This document shows positions 1 through 8,669 of a stretch of 64,000 bases of DNA, piece by piece. This stretch comes from Clostridiales bacterium (GTDB lineage: Bacteria > Bacillota > Clostridia > Lachnospirales > Lachnospiraceae): assembly GCA_018374355.1 (NCBI GenBank), contig JAHAFI010000004.1:76300-140299 (forward strand), given 5' to 3'. The notes beneath the pieces were generated by a model. The model ran no database searches. It had not been told where the DNA came from and was given only the letters and a program-made list of their open reading frames with translations. The translations under genes were made by a program, and so were the position numbers. The first letter of the stretch is position 1. Each line of letters starts with the position of its first letter.

Positions 1-3000
1 TGTCATAAAAAAGATCATGTCCAGATTCCCAATACCAAAGAACATATGCTTTGGCTGAAAGGAAATTCCGACGATTTAGCGGCCGCAGCCGTATGGCCGC
101 TGCACCTGAGATCGCCGCGAATTGAATGCAATGAAATAAACATATTGAATCAGGAGATGGGCTCTCTTCTTTATGTATCCCGTACGGTGAGAAGAAGCAG
201 TAAAGGCATCAATCTGCCGTACAATGGAAGGATTACGGTGGGCCGCTCAAATGATAACGATATCATGATTACCTATCCGGTTATCTCGAGACAGCATTTT
301 CAGTTTTTGCTGGAGGCCGGAACGGTTCATGTGGAGGACCTGGGAAGTACAAACGGTCTGTATCTTAACGGAAAGAAAATCTCAAAGGCGATGCTGAAGT
401 CCGGGGATGTCCTTTCTATTTTGACATTTCATTTTATTCTGGAAAATGGAATCCTGTATTTTGAAAATATCGGAAGCTCTATGACGATTTCCGACCGTGT
501 GTTTAAAATGGACAGACCGGCGGAGCCGGAGGCGAGGATGCCCCGGCCGGAAAAACGAAGGGCAGCTTCTTCCCCGTCAGCCGCTGACAAGGGAGCAAAT
601 CTCTACCCCAGATATCAGCTTTCGCCGCGGGTGAGGGAGCAGCTTCCCCACGAGCCCATCCTGCTTTCCGGCGCTCCGGGAAAAGGGCCGATGCTTGGAA
701 GCCGGAGGAGCAATTTTGCCTACCTCATCAGTTCCGGAGCCATGATGGCGGCCAGTCTTGCCACGGGAATGATTTCCCCGGCGACGCTTCTCATGCGTGC
801 GGCCGGAATGATTTCGCCGATTACCAACATGGCGATGTACGGCAAGATGAGCAAGGAAGAGAAAAAGCAGGTGGAAGAATATGAAAAAATGCGTCAGGAA
901 CGGTATCAGGCATATATCGACTCCCAAAAAGCAAGGATTGCAAAGGTAGCGGATGTCCAGAGAAGGATCGTGACGGCGGAGAACCCTGCGCCCAGATCGT
1001 GTATGGATACGGTACAGTATCTGAAACGCAATTTGTGGGAAAGAATGCCTGCAGATTCTGATTTCCTTACCCTGCGTCTGGGACTGGGAAAAGACAGGCT
1101 CTGCGTAGAGGTAAAGAGCCATGCCAATATGGACGGCTTTTCCATGGTGGATGACGAACTGGAAGAGCTTGCAGGAAAGATTATTGAGGAAACCCGCTAT
1201 GTGGATAACATTCCCATCCGTGTTTCCCTCAGAGAACATCAGACCATCGGGATTGTGGGGCCGAAGGAGGCAACCTACTATCTGATCCGAAATATGCTGG
1301 TAGAGCTGACCGCAGCCCACAATGGAAAGGACGTACATCTTGTGGGTATGTTTGAAAAGGATTCCAGAAAATACTGGAAGGAGTTTCGATGGCTGCCCCA
1401 CATATGGGATGAGAGCGGTCAGGTGCGCTATATCGCATTTGATGAGGAGAGAAGGCATACCATAAGCGAACTTCTGACATCCCTGATCCGTACAAGAAAA
1501 TCAGAGGCGCGCGGTGAGAACTGGAAAAAGACAGAGCATCCGCTGCCCCATTATGTCATTGTTGTGGAAAACGAAGAGCTGCTGCTGGCGGAAAATGTGT
1601 ATGACGATCTGGTGTCCAACAACCCGTCCCTTGGAATGACAACGATTATTCTGGCAGACAGCATGTATGAACTGCCCCAGACCTGTCAGTTCTGTATCGA
1701 TCTGTCAGAAAAACCCTACGCCTTTGAACGGGAAAAGTATGATGAGAGACTGTATTTTAAAATGGATGAGCCGGTTCATTCGGGAGAATTGTCAACCTTT
1801 GCAAGAAGGATGGCAGCCATAGAGATGAGAGACCGGAAAACAGAAGCGCCCCTTCCGTCCTCCATTACCTTCCTGCAGGGCTATGATGTGCAGAGGGCAG
1901 AAGAACTGGACGTACTGACCAGATGGGAAAAGAGCGAACCCTACCGGACGCTGGAAGCGCCCATTGGAATGATGGCGGGAAAGAAGATATTTTCTCTGAA
2001 CGTACTGGACGGGGATCAGGCCCATGGCCCCCATGGTCTTTTGGCGGGAACCACAGGTTCCGGTAAGAGTGAGCTTTTACAGACTTGGATTTTATCCATG
2101 GCGGTGACTTATCATCCCCATGATGTAAACTTCGTGATTATTGACTATAAGGGCGGCGGAATGTCTGATCTGATGGAACCCCTTCCCCACGTGGTGGGAA
2201 AAATTACGAATATTGACCGGAACATCTCCCGCTCCCTTGTCTCATTGAAGAGTGAACTGAAGCGAAGACAGAGACTGTTTGCCGAATGCGAGGTCAATAA
2301 TATAACAAAATATCAGAAAGCCTATAAATCCGGGCTGGCCAAAGTTCCCCTTCCTCATCTGATCATCGTGACGGATGAGTTCGCGGAAATGAAAAAAGAA
2401 GAACCGGAATTTATGACAGAGCTGAATACCGTGGCAACGATAGGACGTACCCTGGGCGTACATATGCTTCTGGCTACTCAGAAGCCGGCCGGTGTCGTTA
2501 CGGATCAGATCAATGCAAACTCCAGATTCCGTATTTGTATGAAGATTCAGGATGTGGCAGACAGCCGCGAGATGCTGAACCGACCGGATGCGGCGAGAAT
2601 CACACAGGCAGGAAGAGCTTATATCCGGGTAGGAGAGGATGAGCTGTTCGAGTTGTTCCAATCCTTCTACAGCGCGGCAGAATACAGCGAAAAAATCATG
2701 GAAGACAAGATGAAGCTGGAAAATCAGGTGCGGATTGTGGGAGTGACAGGAAACAGAATCAGTCCGGTTCCCAAGCGGAAAAAGAAAGCGGAAGAGATGG
2801 ACGAGCTGACGGCAGTCATCCGTTACATCAACAAGGCATGTAAGCAGCGGGGAATTGAGAAGATGGCGGGCCCCTGGCTGCCGGAGCTTCCCAGATGGCT
2901 TACCTTTGAGGAACTGGGACTTCTGCCGGGATTTGACGGAGAGCGTTGGATGGAGACAGGAGAAGAGCTGAAGATCCCCATTGGAAAATACGATATCCCG

Positions 3001-4464
3001 CAAAATCAGATGCAGGGCGTCATGTATATAAATTTGACAGAAACCGGACATTTCGGTATTTACGGCTCGCCGTCCACCGGAAAGACCTTTCTCCTGAAAC
3101 GGATTCTGATGTCACTGGGGATGTACTGCACGCCGAAGCAGGTTCAGATCACCATGATCGATGCAGGGAAATGGGAACTGAAAGAATTTGCAGAGATGCC
3201 CCACGTTCGGGAACTGATCCTCAGCGGTGAAAAAGAAAAGATCTATCAGTTCATCAAACGGATTATGCAGGAGATGGAAACCAGAAAGAATGCATTTTTG
3301 AAACATGCAGTCAGTTCCCTTTCCGCTTACCGGGAAGCAGTTGACCCGGATCTTCCGGCGATTGTGATTGTGGTTGAGCAGATGAAGCCTCTTTTTGACG
3401 CGTATGTGGAAATGGAACCGCTGATGAATCATATCGCCGGTTCCGGGCAGGCCTTCGGAATCTATTTGGTTTACACAGCCACTGGAGGAATCTCCGTCAG
3501 CTATAATCTTGCCCAGAAGGTGAAGGGAGCTATTACCCTGCAGCAGCCGGAAAAAGGAAATTACACAGAAATCGTAGGTTCTGTCAAGGATATCAGTGTT
3601 CCCCAGTTTGAGGGACGGGCATTGATGAGAGGAAATCCTCCGGTTGCATTTCAGACTGCGGTATATGCCGACGCCCAGAAAGATCAGGAACGGAATGGGC
3701 AGGTGAAGGAAATACTTCGGAAAATGACGGAAGCATGGAACGCATTGCGAAAAGAGGAAGTGAAAACAGGAAACGGTGCAGAAAACAGAGCAGAGCCGGA
3801 AGAGTCCACAGAGGAAAAGATACCGTATGACAGACGTACCGATATTCCGGCGGGGACTTACTGGGAGGATATGGAACCGGCCTATCTGAATCTTGCAAAG
3901 AAAAATATCTGTCTGATCTGCTGTGAAGAGCAGGAAAAGGGACGCGAATACCTGGATAGATTGGAAAATGTACTGCGTAGGAAAGAAGACAATCTGATTA
4001 TCCGTCTGACAGAAAGAAACTCCGGGGAAGAGATTGGGGAACTGGCGGAAAAGCTGAATGAAAAACAGAAGCGGCTCAAGGAGAAAAAACAGGAGCCGGA
4101 TTTCGATCAGGAAAAATGGATCAATGGTTATAGGCAGATGTGCATCCTGATCGAAAACCTGCCGGAGTTCTCCGCAAAGCTGGAGAAAGAAGATCTCAAA
4201 AGACTGAGCAGCATTTTAAGAAAATCAGCAGGTCTTGCTACGGTCATTCTGGTCTCCGGAACGAAGGAAGGATGGAAAGAGCAGGAAAAGAATGTGGCAG
4301 TGAACGCGGCGCTTCAGGCAGAATGTGTGGTAATTACCGATGGAAATCCTGTGGAATATACGGTTCTGGACAATCAGGGCTTCCCGGCCTCTGCGAACAC
4401 AATTCTGGATGAAGACGAGGCAGTATTGCTGCAAAATAAAGAGTTTCGATTTATCCGCTATTGA
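1..4464 (+). CDS. essC: EssC/YukB-type T7SSb motor ATPase (5' end off window)
   Basis: This is the FtsK/SpoIIIE-family membrane ATPase that drives WXG100/LXG export in type VIIb secretion. The reading frame is open to base 1; the first in-window ATG (46) has no good ribosome site, so the true start probably lies upstream. Counted from that ATG: an FHA domain (about 50-130; GRITVGRSNDND, then SRQHF), a hydrophobic pair at about 225-265, a first ATPase domain with P-loop GTTGSGKSE (about 670), a second with GSPSTGKT (about 1005), and a third (about 1285 on) with no P-loop. The order and the C-terminal EFRFIRY ending match Staphylococcus EssC and Bacillus YukB (about 1480-1500 aa). It heads a tightly spaced operon with T7 substrates and kinases. 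EssA, EssB and EsaA are not in the window and may lie to the left. Confidence 0.93.
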   Translation, partial: CHKKDHVQIPNTKEHMLWLKGNSDDLAAAAVWPLHLRSPRIECNEINILNQEMGSLLYVSRTVRRSSKGINLPYNGRITVGRSNDNDIMITYPVISRQHFQFLLEAGTVHVEDLGSTNGLYLNGKKISKAMLKSGDVLSILTFHFILENGILYFENIGSSMTISDRVFKMDRPAEPEARMPRPEKRRAASSPSAADKGANLYPRYQLSPRVREQLPHEPILLSGAPGKGPMLGSRRSNFAYLISSGAMMAASLATGMISPATLLMRAAGMISPITNMAMYGKMSKEEKKQVEEYEKMRQERYQAYIDSQKARIAKVADVQRRIVTAENPAPRSCMDTVQYLKRNLWERMPADSDFLTLRLGLGKDRLCVEVKSHANMDGFSMVDDELEELAGKIIEETRYVDNIPIRVSLREHQTIGIVGPKEATYYLIRNMLVELTAAHNGKDVHLVGMFEKDSRKYWKEFRWLPHIWDESGQVRYIAFDEERRHTISELLTSLIRTRKSEARGENWKKTEHPLPHYVIVVENEELLLAENVYDDLVSNNPSLGMTTIILADSMYELPQTCQFCIDLSEKPYAFEREKYDERLYFKMDEPVHSGELSTFARRMAAIEMRDRKTEAPLPSSITFLQGYDVQRAEELDVLTRWEKSEPYRTLEAPIGMMAGKKIFSLNVLDGDQAHGPHGLLAGTTGSGKSELLQTWILSMAVTYHPHDVNFVIIDYKGGGMSDLMEPLPHVVGKITNIDRNISRSLVSLKSELKRRQRLFAECEVNNITKYQKAYKSGLAKVPLPHLIIVTDEFAEMKKEEPEFMTELNTVATIGRTLGVHMLLATQKPAGVVTDQINANSRFRICMKIQDVADSREMLNRPDAARITQAGRAYIRVGEDELFELFQSFYSAAEYSEKIMEDKMKLENQVRIVGVTGNRISPVPKRKKKAEEMDELTAVIRYINKACKQRGIEKMAGPWLPELPRWLTFEELGLLPGFDGERWMETGEELKIPIGKYDIPQNQMQGVMYINLTETGHFGIYGSPSTGKTFLLKRILMSLGMYCTPKQVQITMIDAGKWELKEFAEMPHVRELILSGEKEKIYQFIKRIMQEMETRKNAFLKHAVSSLSAYREAVDPDLPAIVIVVEQMKPLFDAYVEMEPLMNHIAGSGQAFGIYLVYTATGGISVSYNLAQKVKGAITLQQPEKGNYTEIVGSVKDISVPQFEGRALMRGNPPVAFQTAVYADAQKDQERNGQVKEILRKMTEAWNALRKEEVKTGNGAENRAEPEESTEEKIPYDRRTDIPAGTYWEDMEPAYLNLAKKNICLICCEEQEKGREYLDRLENVLRRKEDNLIIRLTERNSGEEIGELAEKLNEKQKRLKEKKQEPDFDQEKWINGYRQMCILIENLPEFSAKLEKEDLKRLSSILRKSAGLATVILVSGTKEGWKEQEKNVAVNAALQAECVVITDGNPVEYTVLDNQGFPASANTILDEDEAVLLQNKEFRFIRY

Positions 4465-4484
4465 CAGGAAAAGGAAGAGTAAAG

Positions 4485-4745
4485 ATGAGATCAGTGATTA
4501 TTATTACGGTAAAGGACAGCAAAGGGAGTTTCAGCTCCTATGATGTGGAAGTTCCTGTAAGCATAACGGCAAAAAAGGCGGCGGTGGATATCACAGAAGC
4601 GCTGAATTACTATACGGGTGGAGCGGTGATGCTGTCAGACAGAGAATACCGGCTGAAAAACGAACGAACCGGAAGAACATTGGAACCCGAAAAGACGCTG
4701 TATGAAAGCGGTGTCTGGCAGGGGGATGTACTTATACTTGGGTGA
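4485..4745 (+). CDS. YukD/EsaB-like ubiquitin-fold protein of T7SSb
   Basis: A protein of 86 aa. The start ATG at 4485 follows an AAGGAAGAG ribosome site; an upstream TTG overlapping the essC stop is less likely. The N-terminus (VIIITVKDSKG, then DVEVPVSITAKKA) and the C-terminal WQGDVLILG fit the beta-grasp YukD/EsaB family, a small cytosolic component found in nearly every T7SSb locus and needed for or modulating secretion. Its place 20 bp after essC supports the call. No catalytic residues or C-terminal di-Gly are visible, as expected for a non-conjugated ubiquitin-like protein. Confidence 0.8.
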   Translation: MRSVIIITVKDSKGSFSSYDVEVPVSITAKKAAVDITEALNYYTGGAVMLSDREYRLKNERTGRTLEPEKTLYESGVWQGDVLILG

Positions 4746-4832
4746 TGATATCAGGATTTCGAGAGCAGTAAGTGCGGAAAAATCCGGTATCATCATGCAA
4801 AAGAGGAGAAGAGAGAAAGGAGAGAAAGCCGT

Positions 4833-5345
4833 ATGAGACGGAAATGTGAACTGACCCCGATGGAACTGTTTTTCTGTACGAGGGTGATGAAGGCGAAGTA
4901 TCTGGATTACGATTATTTCAGAAGAACACCGGACGTACAGAAACAGTATCTGCTTCATGAGCAGGAGACTTTGGAGCAATTGGATGAGGAGGGAATTCTG
5001 GAACTGGATTTTGACGGAAATGCAGTGGTGGATGAAGAGTATGAGGAGCTTCTCAAACCGGTATTTTTCGGGGAAAAGGAAAGCAGACTGGATGTAGACG
5101 GGAAACCCAGCCGGAGATTTCATATCCATGAAGGAAGGATGGTCATGTCCCTGATCGGTGAAGAACGGATCGCCTTTTGCGAGGTTACGGAAAAGGAGCT
5201 GGCGTCATACCTGAATGAAAAGAAGGTGGAAATCTATCTTTCAGATGTGAGACGAGGCAGAAAAAATGGCGTTTTCACGGACAAGGATTTGAAAATCAGG
5301 GCAAATAAAGAACTGGCGATGCAACTACTGAAAGGGGAATTATAA
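4833..5345 (+). CDS. unrecognised 170-aa T7SS-operon protein
   Basis: I do not recognise this family with confidence. The protein is soluble, acidic in the first half (many Glu/Asp from about 45 to 90) and basic near the end (RRGRKNG). It has no signal peptide, transmembrane segment or metal motif. AAAGGAG lies about 10 bp before the ATG, and the stop is 1 bp from the next ORF, so translation is probably coupled to the small helical substrates. By position it could be a substrate-specific chaperone or adaptor of the EspG/DUF5081 sort, but that is inference from context only. Confidence 0.6.
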   Translation: MRRKCELTPMELFFCTRVMKAKYLDYDYFRRTPDVQKQYLLHEQETLEQLDEEGILELDFDGNAVVDEEYEELLKPVFFGEKESRLDVDGKPSRRFHIHEGRMVMSLIGEERIAFCEVTEKELASYLNEKKVEIYLSDVRRGRKNGVFTDKDLKIRANKELAMQLLKGEL

Positions 5346-5346
5346 G

Positions 5347-5646
5347 ATGAACGGTACAATTCTTATTGATCCGGATGCGGCAAGGGCGGATATCTCAAAG
5401 CTGAGAGCTGCGATCAACAAACTGGAAGAAGCACAGAGCAGCATAAAAAAACTGAGCGCAAGCGCAGGGGATATCACAGGACAGACCGGAACGGCGATCA
5501 CAGAAAAATGCAGTCAACTGAATTCACAGATCAGGGATCTGGAATCTAATCTGAACTATACCATCAGACTGGTTCAGTCTGCGGTAAAGGAATATCAGGA
5601 AAAAGACCAGCAGCTTGCAGGGGCATTCAGAAGAGGAGGGGTATAA
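5347..5646 (+). CDS. small helical T7SS protein (LXG-partner/WXG100-like)
   Basis: A protein of 99 aa predicted to be two long helices with a Gly-Thr turn near residues 44-50 (GDITGQTGT) in place of the usual W-x-G. Coiled-coil-like heptads flank the turn. Size, helical hairpin form and position between the 170-aa protein and a true WXG100 suggest one of the small partners (DUF5344/Lap type) that pair with LXG or WXG substrates for export. The stop overlaps the ribosome site of the next gene. The family name is uncertain; the fold class and T7 link are likely. Confidence 0.65.
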   Translation: MNGTILIDPDAARADISKLRAAINKLEEAQSSIKKLSASAGDITGQTGTAITEKCSQLNSQIRDLESNLNYTIRLVQSAVKEYQEKDQQLAGAFRRGGV

Positions 5647-5943
5647 ATGGCGCATATTAAAATTGATTATGACGGACTTGCGCAGCAATCGGCAGCGCTG
5701 AAAAATCATGCAGCAACTTATGAAAATTTATGCAGCCGGATGAAAAATGTGTCGGATCAGGTTTCTACCGGATGGAGCGGTTCAGCGGCGGATGAATTTA
5801 CGCAGCTTATGGAACAGTACCGCCAGCAGGGAAAGACGATCACAGAAATCCTCAGAACCGTTCAGGGATATGCGGATACCACCGGCAGCAGTTTTCAGAA
5901 TATCGATCAGGAATGTGCAAACCTGATCCGGAATTCATTCTAG
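5647..5943 (+). CDS. WXG100 family protein (EsxA-like)
   Basis: A 98-aa helical hairpin with W43-S-G45 at the centre, the hallmark of WXG100/EsxA proteins. These are exported by T7SSb as dimers and in some species activate the EssC motor. The flanks (DYDGLAQQSAALKNHAATYE before; SAADEFTQLMEQYRQ after) match the family pattern. A strict YxxxD/E export signal is not seen at the C-terminus. It starts 1 bp after the preceding stop, with GAGGAGGGG as ribosome site, so it is co-expressed with the preceding hairpin and may dimerise with it. Confidence 0.88.
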   Translation: MAHIKIDYDGLAQQSAALKNHAATYENLCSRMKNVSDQVSTGWSGSAADEFTQLMEQYRQQGKTITEILRTVQGYADTTGSSFQNIDQECANLIRNSF

Positions 5944-5956
5944 GAGGGGGAAGCTC

Positions 5957-6370
5957 ATGGCAATTTTAAATATTGATACATCCGTACTCAGAAGCTCTGT
6001 AAGCGTGGCAGAGCAGGCCAACGAGGCGATTACAGAGGCATCCGGCCTTCTGAATGCGATCACGGTTCACGAGGACTGGTACTGTACAGAGCGTGACAGA
6101 ATTAAAGAAATGACCTTGTCAAATAAGCAGAAAGCACAACAGATCAGGGAGAGAAGTTCGGCCTTTTACTCAGCGGTAAAGACCGCTTCAGAACGATTCG
6201 ATATGACAGAGCAGGATAGCTGCCACAGAATCAACGGTGTGGACGATATCATCGGAAGAATCAGTACGGTTGTGCCTAAGATTTCGGAAAGCGTATTCGG
6301 CGGCAGCGGGTCCGGAAGCGATATCAATATCGTGGATATGCAGAACTTTGGCAATGCAATGGAGGAGTAA
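5957..6370 (+). CDS. 137-aa WXG100-like/LXG-locus helical protein
   Basis: An alpha-helical protein with a central aromatic turn (E39-D-W-Y-C-T-E-R-D-R48) where a WXG100 protein would have W-x-G, followed by a second long helix and a Gly/Ser-rich segment (GGSGSGSD) before the C-terminus. No signal peptide or membrane segment. It lies 13 bp after the WXG100 gene and 3 bp before the large WXG100-headed protein, suggesting that it is a cognate partner or targeting factor of that substrate. I cannot name the family. Confidence 0.65.
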   Translation: MAILNIDTSVLRSSVSVAEQANEAITEASGLLNAITVHEDWYCTERDRIKEMTLSNKQKAQQIRERSSAFYSAVKTASERFDMTEQDSCHRINGVDDIIGRISTVVPKISESVFGGSGSGSDINIVDMQNFGNAMEE

Positions 6371-6373
6371 GGG

Positions 6374-7408
6374 ATGGCAAAGATTAAATTAACACCGGAA
6401 GAACTTCTGGCCCAGAGTACAGAGATGGCTTCCATCCAGTCAGAATTTGAAACTTTATTTTCACAGGTGACCAGTTGTCTGAACAGCCTGAACGGCAGTT
6501 GGAGCGATGCGCTGGCAAGCAATTTTTCGGGAAAGATTACGGCGGCACAGAGATCGTTTTCCAGCGTGGCGGAGATGATGGCAAACGGTTCTGCGGCAGC
6601 CCGCGTGGGCGCCAATACCTTTTCGGAGCCGGGAGCTGTGTTGGCTCTCTTATGTGGCGGCGGATCACTGGGGGGAAACTCGGAGTTGCTTTCATGGATT
6701 GCAGAGAATGTACAGGAAGGCGGTTCTTTAAAAAATACAGATCTCGTTATTGGAGAGCTTTCAAAATTAACGGGGATTGATATTTCCAGTGCAAAAGATG
6801 TCATTAGCAAGATTGCCAGCGGTGATTATGAAGGCGCTCTTGCAGTTGCAGGGGAAAAGGGCATTGACTGGGCAGTCTCCGGGCTGTCCGGAGAAATTGG
6901 TTCGGACAGTTGGGTAGGAAAGATGGAGGAACTGACCGGTGGAAAGCTGGGCCTGAGTGGACTGGAAGAAAAATATTGGAAAAATCTGGCCATAGATACC
7001 GCAAAAAATGGGTTTAACATCGGAAAAGAGATTGGAAAAGAGGTCTTTTACGGTGAGGGGGATATGGCCTATGCAGCAAAGCAGTTGGGAGAGATGGCAT
7101 GGAATGCCGGACCGGGAGAAGTCATCAAAACGGGTTCGGATGCAGCTTTTGATGTGGTAAAAAATCTGCCGTTTGTCGGAGAGTATTACGCAGAAAAAGG
7201 TGTGACGGACGGTGAAGGAGCGATTGGCTCCATGATTGAAGATGTTACTCTTATGGTGACCGGAGACCCGGAAGCGGCGGCAGCAGATGGAAATTATTAC
7301 AAAGAGCATGGCGGAATTGCAGGCGGAATCGTTGACGGCGTTGTGGAAATCGGCGGCTTTGTAGGAGAGAAAATGGGCGAATTATGGCATTCTGCTTTTG
7401 GAGATTAA
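6374..7408 (+). CDS. WXG100-headed 344-aa candidate T7SS effector
   Basis: Residues 1-95 form a WXG100-type hairpin (W43-S-D in the turn, LTPEELLAQS start). The remaining 250 aa are Gly/Ala-rich with amphipathic and mildly hydrophobic stretches, for example near residues 90-100, and Gly-rich repeats at the C-terminus (GGIAGGIVDGVVEIGGF). I recognise no nuclease, NADase, phospholipase or deaminase motif. Such N-terminal WXG100 plus long variable C-terminus proteins are typical T7 substrates. No polymorphic-toxin immunity gene is obvious downstream, although the next small gene could serve. A structural or pore-forming role is as plausible as a toxin role. Confidence 0.7.
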   Translation: MAKIKLTPEELLAQSTEMASIQSEFETLFSQVTSCLNSLNGSWSDALASNFSGKITAAQRSFSSVAEMMANGSAAARVGANTFSEPGAVLALLCGGGSLGGNSELLSWIAENVQEGGSLKNTDLVIGELSKLTGIDISSAKDVISKIASGDYEGALAVAGEKGIDWAVSGLSGEIGSDSWVGKMEELTGGKLGLSGLEEKYWKNLAIDTAKNGFNIGKEIGKEVFYGEGDMAYAAKQLGEMAWNAGPGEVIKTGSDAAFDVVKNLPFVGEYYAEKGVTDGEGAIGSMIEDVTLMVTGDPEAAAADGNYYKEHGGIAGGIVDGVVEIGGFVGEKMGELWHSAFGD

Positions 7409-7430
7409 AGAATAACGGGAGGAAAAAACA

Positions 7431-7709
7431 GTGAATACAATTTTACCGATTGGCTCAGTAGTCATGTTAAAAAATGGAAAAAAACCGGTGATGATTTTCG
7501 GATATATGCAGAAATCTTCTCTGCATCCGGGAGAAATGGCGGATTATGTGGGCGTACCATATCCCGAGGGAAATCTTCATATCAAGGCGCAGTTCGGCTT
7601 TCAGATGACAGATATCCGGGAGGTATTGTTTGAAGGATACCGGGATAAATCTTTTGAACCATGGGAAGCGTTGTTAAAAATAAGTGCGGAGAGACATAAA
7701 AGCAAATAA
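7431..7709 (+). CDS. DUF4176-like small protein
   Basis: A protein of 92 aa with a GTG start preceded by GGGAGG (7418-7423). The pattern LPIGSVVMLKNGKKPVMIFGY, then DYVGVPYPEGN, fits DUF4176, a small family of Firmicute T7SS/LXG loci of unknown function. Predicted compact beta fold (SH3-like start), cytosolic. It sits between the candidate effector and the PP2C gene, so it could be an immunity or accessory protein for the effector; that is inference. Confidence 0.72.
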   Translation: MNTILPIGSVVMLKNGKKPVMIFGYMQKSSLHPGEMADYVGVPYPEGNLHIKAQFGFQMTDIREVLFEGYRDKSFEPWEALLKISAERHKSK

Positions 7710-7724
7710 TGATCGGAGAACAGT

Positions 7725-8540
7725 ATGGATCTGACAAAACTATTTGGAATCAGGGAGTTGGTACCGGGTATGCGGCTGCAGGCGGCCTGCGGGTGCCATC
7801 AGGGAAAAAGAAGAACGAATAACGAGGATAATTTCTACTTTGACGGAAGTTATATGAGCAGTGATAATCATGGGATTTCTGAACCGGAAGCGAAAGAGAT
7901 TTCCCTGAATGACGACAGCTTTTTCTGCGTGTTCGACGGCATGGGCGGAGGCGACTTTGGTGAAGTCGCTTCCTATACAGCCGCAAAAACCGCAAAAGAT
8001 TTTCTCGATATAAAAACCAACATCAACCCCTGTGATATCACCCCATCCATGGAGAAACTGTGTCAGACCGTGAACGAGGCAGTCGTTGCGGCAGGACAAA
8101 AACTCGGTTCTTCCCAGATGGGGTCTACGCTTGTGGGATTGTATTTCCACGAAAGACAGGCATGGGTGTGCAATCTGGGAGACAGCCGCTGTTATCTTTT
8201 AAGAAACGGAAAAATGCGCCGGATTTCTGAAGACCACACCGATGAGGAGTTTATGAAGGAGAATGGAATTACCGGGCGCAAGCCGTATCTGACTCAGTAT
8301 CTCGGCATTGACCCGGAGGAGATGGAGATCGTCCCGTCGGTCAGGAGCTATTATCTGGATAAAGGAGACCGTTTCCTGATCTGCAGCGATGGCGTGACGG
8401 ATATGGTGAGTGAGCAGCAGATCTGTCACCTGCTGGCAGGCTCCGGCTATGCGGATGAGCGTGTAAAACAGTTGATTCAGGCAGCGCTGGACGGGGGCGG
8501 AAAAGACAATATTACGGCAATTGTTCTTGATATTGTGTAA
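7725..8540 (+). CDS. PP2C-family Ser/Thr protein phosphatase
   Basis: A 271-aa single-domain PPM/PP2C phosphatase. The metal-binding and catalytic motifs are visible: R-x-x-N-E-D-N near residues 29-35, F-D-G-M-G-G-G near 70-76, GDSRCYLLRNG near 148-158, SDGVTDM near 223-229 and GGKDNITAIVL at the end. It is a stand-alone cytosolic enzyme of about 250 aa, the usual size. It lies directly upstream of three Ser/Thr kinases and downstream of T7 secretion genes, making it the likely eraser of the phosphorylation written by those kinases. Probable targets are the kinases themselves and the FHA domain partners of EssC. Confidence 0.93.
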   Translation: MDLTKLFGIRELVPGMRLQAACGCHQGKRRTNNEDNFYFDGSYMSSDNHGISEPEAKEISLNDDSFFCVFDGMGGGDFGEVASYTAAKTAKDFLDIKTNINPCDITPSMEKLCQTVNEAVVAAGQKLGSSQMGSTLVGLYFHERQAWVCNLGDSRCYLLRNGKMRRISEDHTDEEFMKENGITGRKPYLTQYLGIDPEEMEIVPSVRSYYLDKGDRFLICSDGVTDMVSEQQICHLLAGSGYADERVKQLIQAALDGGGKDNITAIVLDIV

Positions 8541-8548
8541 AGATCCGA

Positions 8549-8632
8549 GAACTGTTCAGAGATTCCCTGCTGTGGGATGAAGGTAACAGTTCAGTCCTTT
8601 ACTGTAACTATGAAGAGCAGGTCTTTGAACAA
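8549..8632. repeat. imperfect palindromic repeat, PP2C-kinase 1 gap
   Basis: The 129-bp gap after the PP2C gene holds a hairpin (GAACTGTT 8549-8556 pairing with AACAGTTC 8585-8592). This runs into a stretch starting GTAACAGTTCAG at 8583, with ACTGTAACTATGAAG at 8601-8615, that resembles the three-way-junction element at 56633-56692 with a small internal deletion. It looks like a degenerate copy of a dispersed intergenic repeat. It may act as an RNA structure in the operon transcript. Confidence 0.5.
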
Positions 8633-8669
8633 GCAGAATAAGGTAGGAGTACGAGGAGGAGATACCGGA

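Noticed and set aside
2242..3051. Long minus-strand open frame opposite essC (269 codons)
   Set aside because: It lies wholly antisense to a gene with strong domain evidence; its translation is Leu/His/Cys-rich with no recognisable domain and no ribosome site.
8577..8669. Kinase 1 starting at ATG 8577
   Set aside because: The 31 extra residues come from the palindromic repeat, have no match in kinase 2, and a far better AGGAGG-GTG start exists at 8670.
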